6,538 nt of DNA, from NCBI GenBank assembly GCA_002307215.1, contig DBTU01000034.1, positions 1 to 6,538 on the forward strand. The letters run 5' to 3'. Made by a program: the position numbers and the translations under genes. Under the pieces are notes generated by a model, which had not been told where the DNA came from, did not search any database, and saw only the letters and a program-made list of their open reading frames with translations. The DNA comes from Lachnoclostridium sp. UBA1308 (GTDB lineage Bacteria > Bacillota > Clostridia > Lachnospirales > Lachnospiraceae). Shown piece after piece: positions 6,191-6,538 of this stretch (position 1 is its first letter; the number at the start of each line of letters is the position of its first letter).

Positions 6191-6538
6191 TTAACTTTCG
6201 TATATGGAAGTTATATCATGTATTCTGCGCTTCATTTCTGTGCGGATATGTAACGGCTCTAAACACTCGCATTTATCCCCAAAACTGAAAAGAATATTAT
6301 AGTAGTATTCGTTCTCTATGAAAGGAAAACTAACAATGCAATGCTCATCACCGTCTGGCGAAAAGTGTTCATAAGTGCAATAATCAAGTACCCTGTCCAT
6401 GACAGATTTATGAATACGAATTTTGATTTTTGTTTGCATAGTTGCCAAAATATCAGTAAAATCTAACTGCGGTTTTTGATAATCTCGTGGCGTAAAAATT
6501 TCCTCTTGCATTTGTAGGTTTGATGTGCGGGATAGTTT
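6191..6538 (-). CDS. WYL-domain transcriptional regulator, C-terminal part (cut by window edge)
   Basis: The reading frame stays open to the last base of the window, so the ATG at 6511 is probably internal and the gene continues to the right. About 115 codons are visible. The first part (KLSRTSNLQ, then EEIFTPRDY) fits the end of a WYL domain, where an [FY]xLxRI strand is followed by FxPRD. The remainder, from KIKIRIHKSVMDRVLD through YYYNILFSFGDKCECLEPLHIRTEMKRRI, fits the C-terminal WCX extension with its conserved SFGxxxxxLEP signature. Such proteins have an N-terminal DeoR/HTH_11-type helix-turn-helix and act as cytoplasmic transcription regulators responding to nucleotides, nucleic acids or other ligands. 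The DNA-binding part is outside the window, so this rests on the C-terminal domain. The stop is TAA at 6193-6191. No link to the gapN-side genes is evident. Confidence 0.82.
   Translation of the reverse strand, partial: KLSRTSNLQMQEEIFTPRDYQKPQLDFTDILATMQTKIKIRIHKSVMDRVLDYCTYEHFSPDGDEHCIVSFPFIENEYYYNILFSFGDKCECLEPLHIRTEMKRRIHDITSIYES

Overview
The window looks like chromosomal DNA of a low-GC Firmicute, most likely a clostridial or Lachnospiraceae-type anaerobe. The grounds are AT-rich intergenic DNA, strong AGGAGG-type ribosome binding sites, consensus TTGACA promoters, and the protein families present. No rRNA, tRNA, CRISPR array or complete insertion sequence was seen.

Layout. At the left, on the minus strand, is a small membrane-anchored FMN-binding protein with an ApbE-type flavinylation motif. 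A 300-bp divergent control region follows. It holds two facing promoters, each with a 15-bp operator in its -35/-10 spacer, plus a third operator over the predicted start of the leftward transcript. To the right is a tight plus-strand operon: a TetR-family regulator, an 11-helix amino-acid-permease-like transporter and an Amidohydro_3 (YtcJ-like) metal hydrolase, with 27-bp and 15-bp gaps. After 114 bp, probably with its own promoter, comes a clear gapN (non-phosphorylating NADP-dependent glyceraldehyde-3-phosphate dehydrogenase). The region right of gapN has no large gene. It contains a ~180-bp nested imperfect palindrome (MITE-like or a structured RNA) and a short minus-strand ORF of uncertain status. 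The right edge cuts a minus-strand gene of which only the C-terminal part of a WYL-type regulator is visible.

How the parts may work together (inference). The TetR protein probably senses a small molecule and controls both its own operon and the divergent flavoprotein. The permease would bring in, or export, a substrate, and the hydrolase would cleave an amide, formamide or related C-N bond in it. The extracytoplasmic flavoprotein suggests a redox role linked to the same signal. GapN makes NADPH by oxidising glyceraldehyde 3-phosphate and is probably a separate transcription unit. The substrate cannot be read from the sequence.
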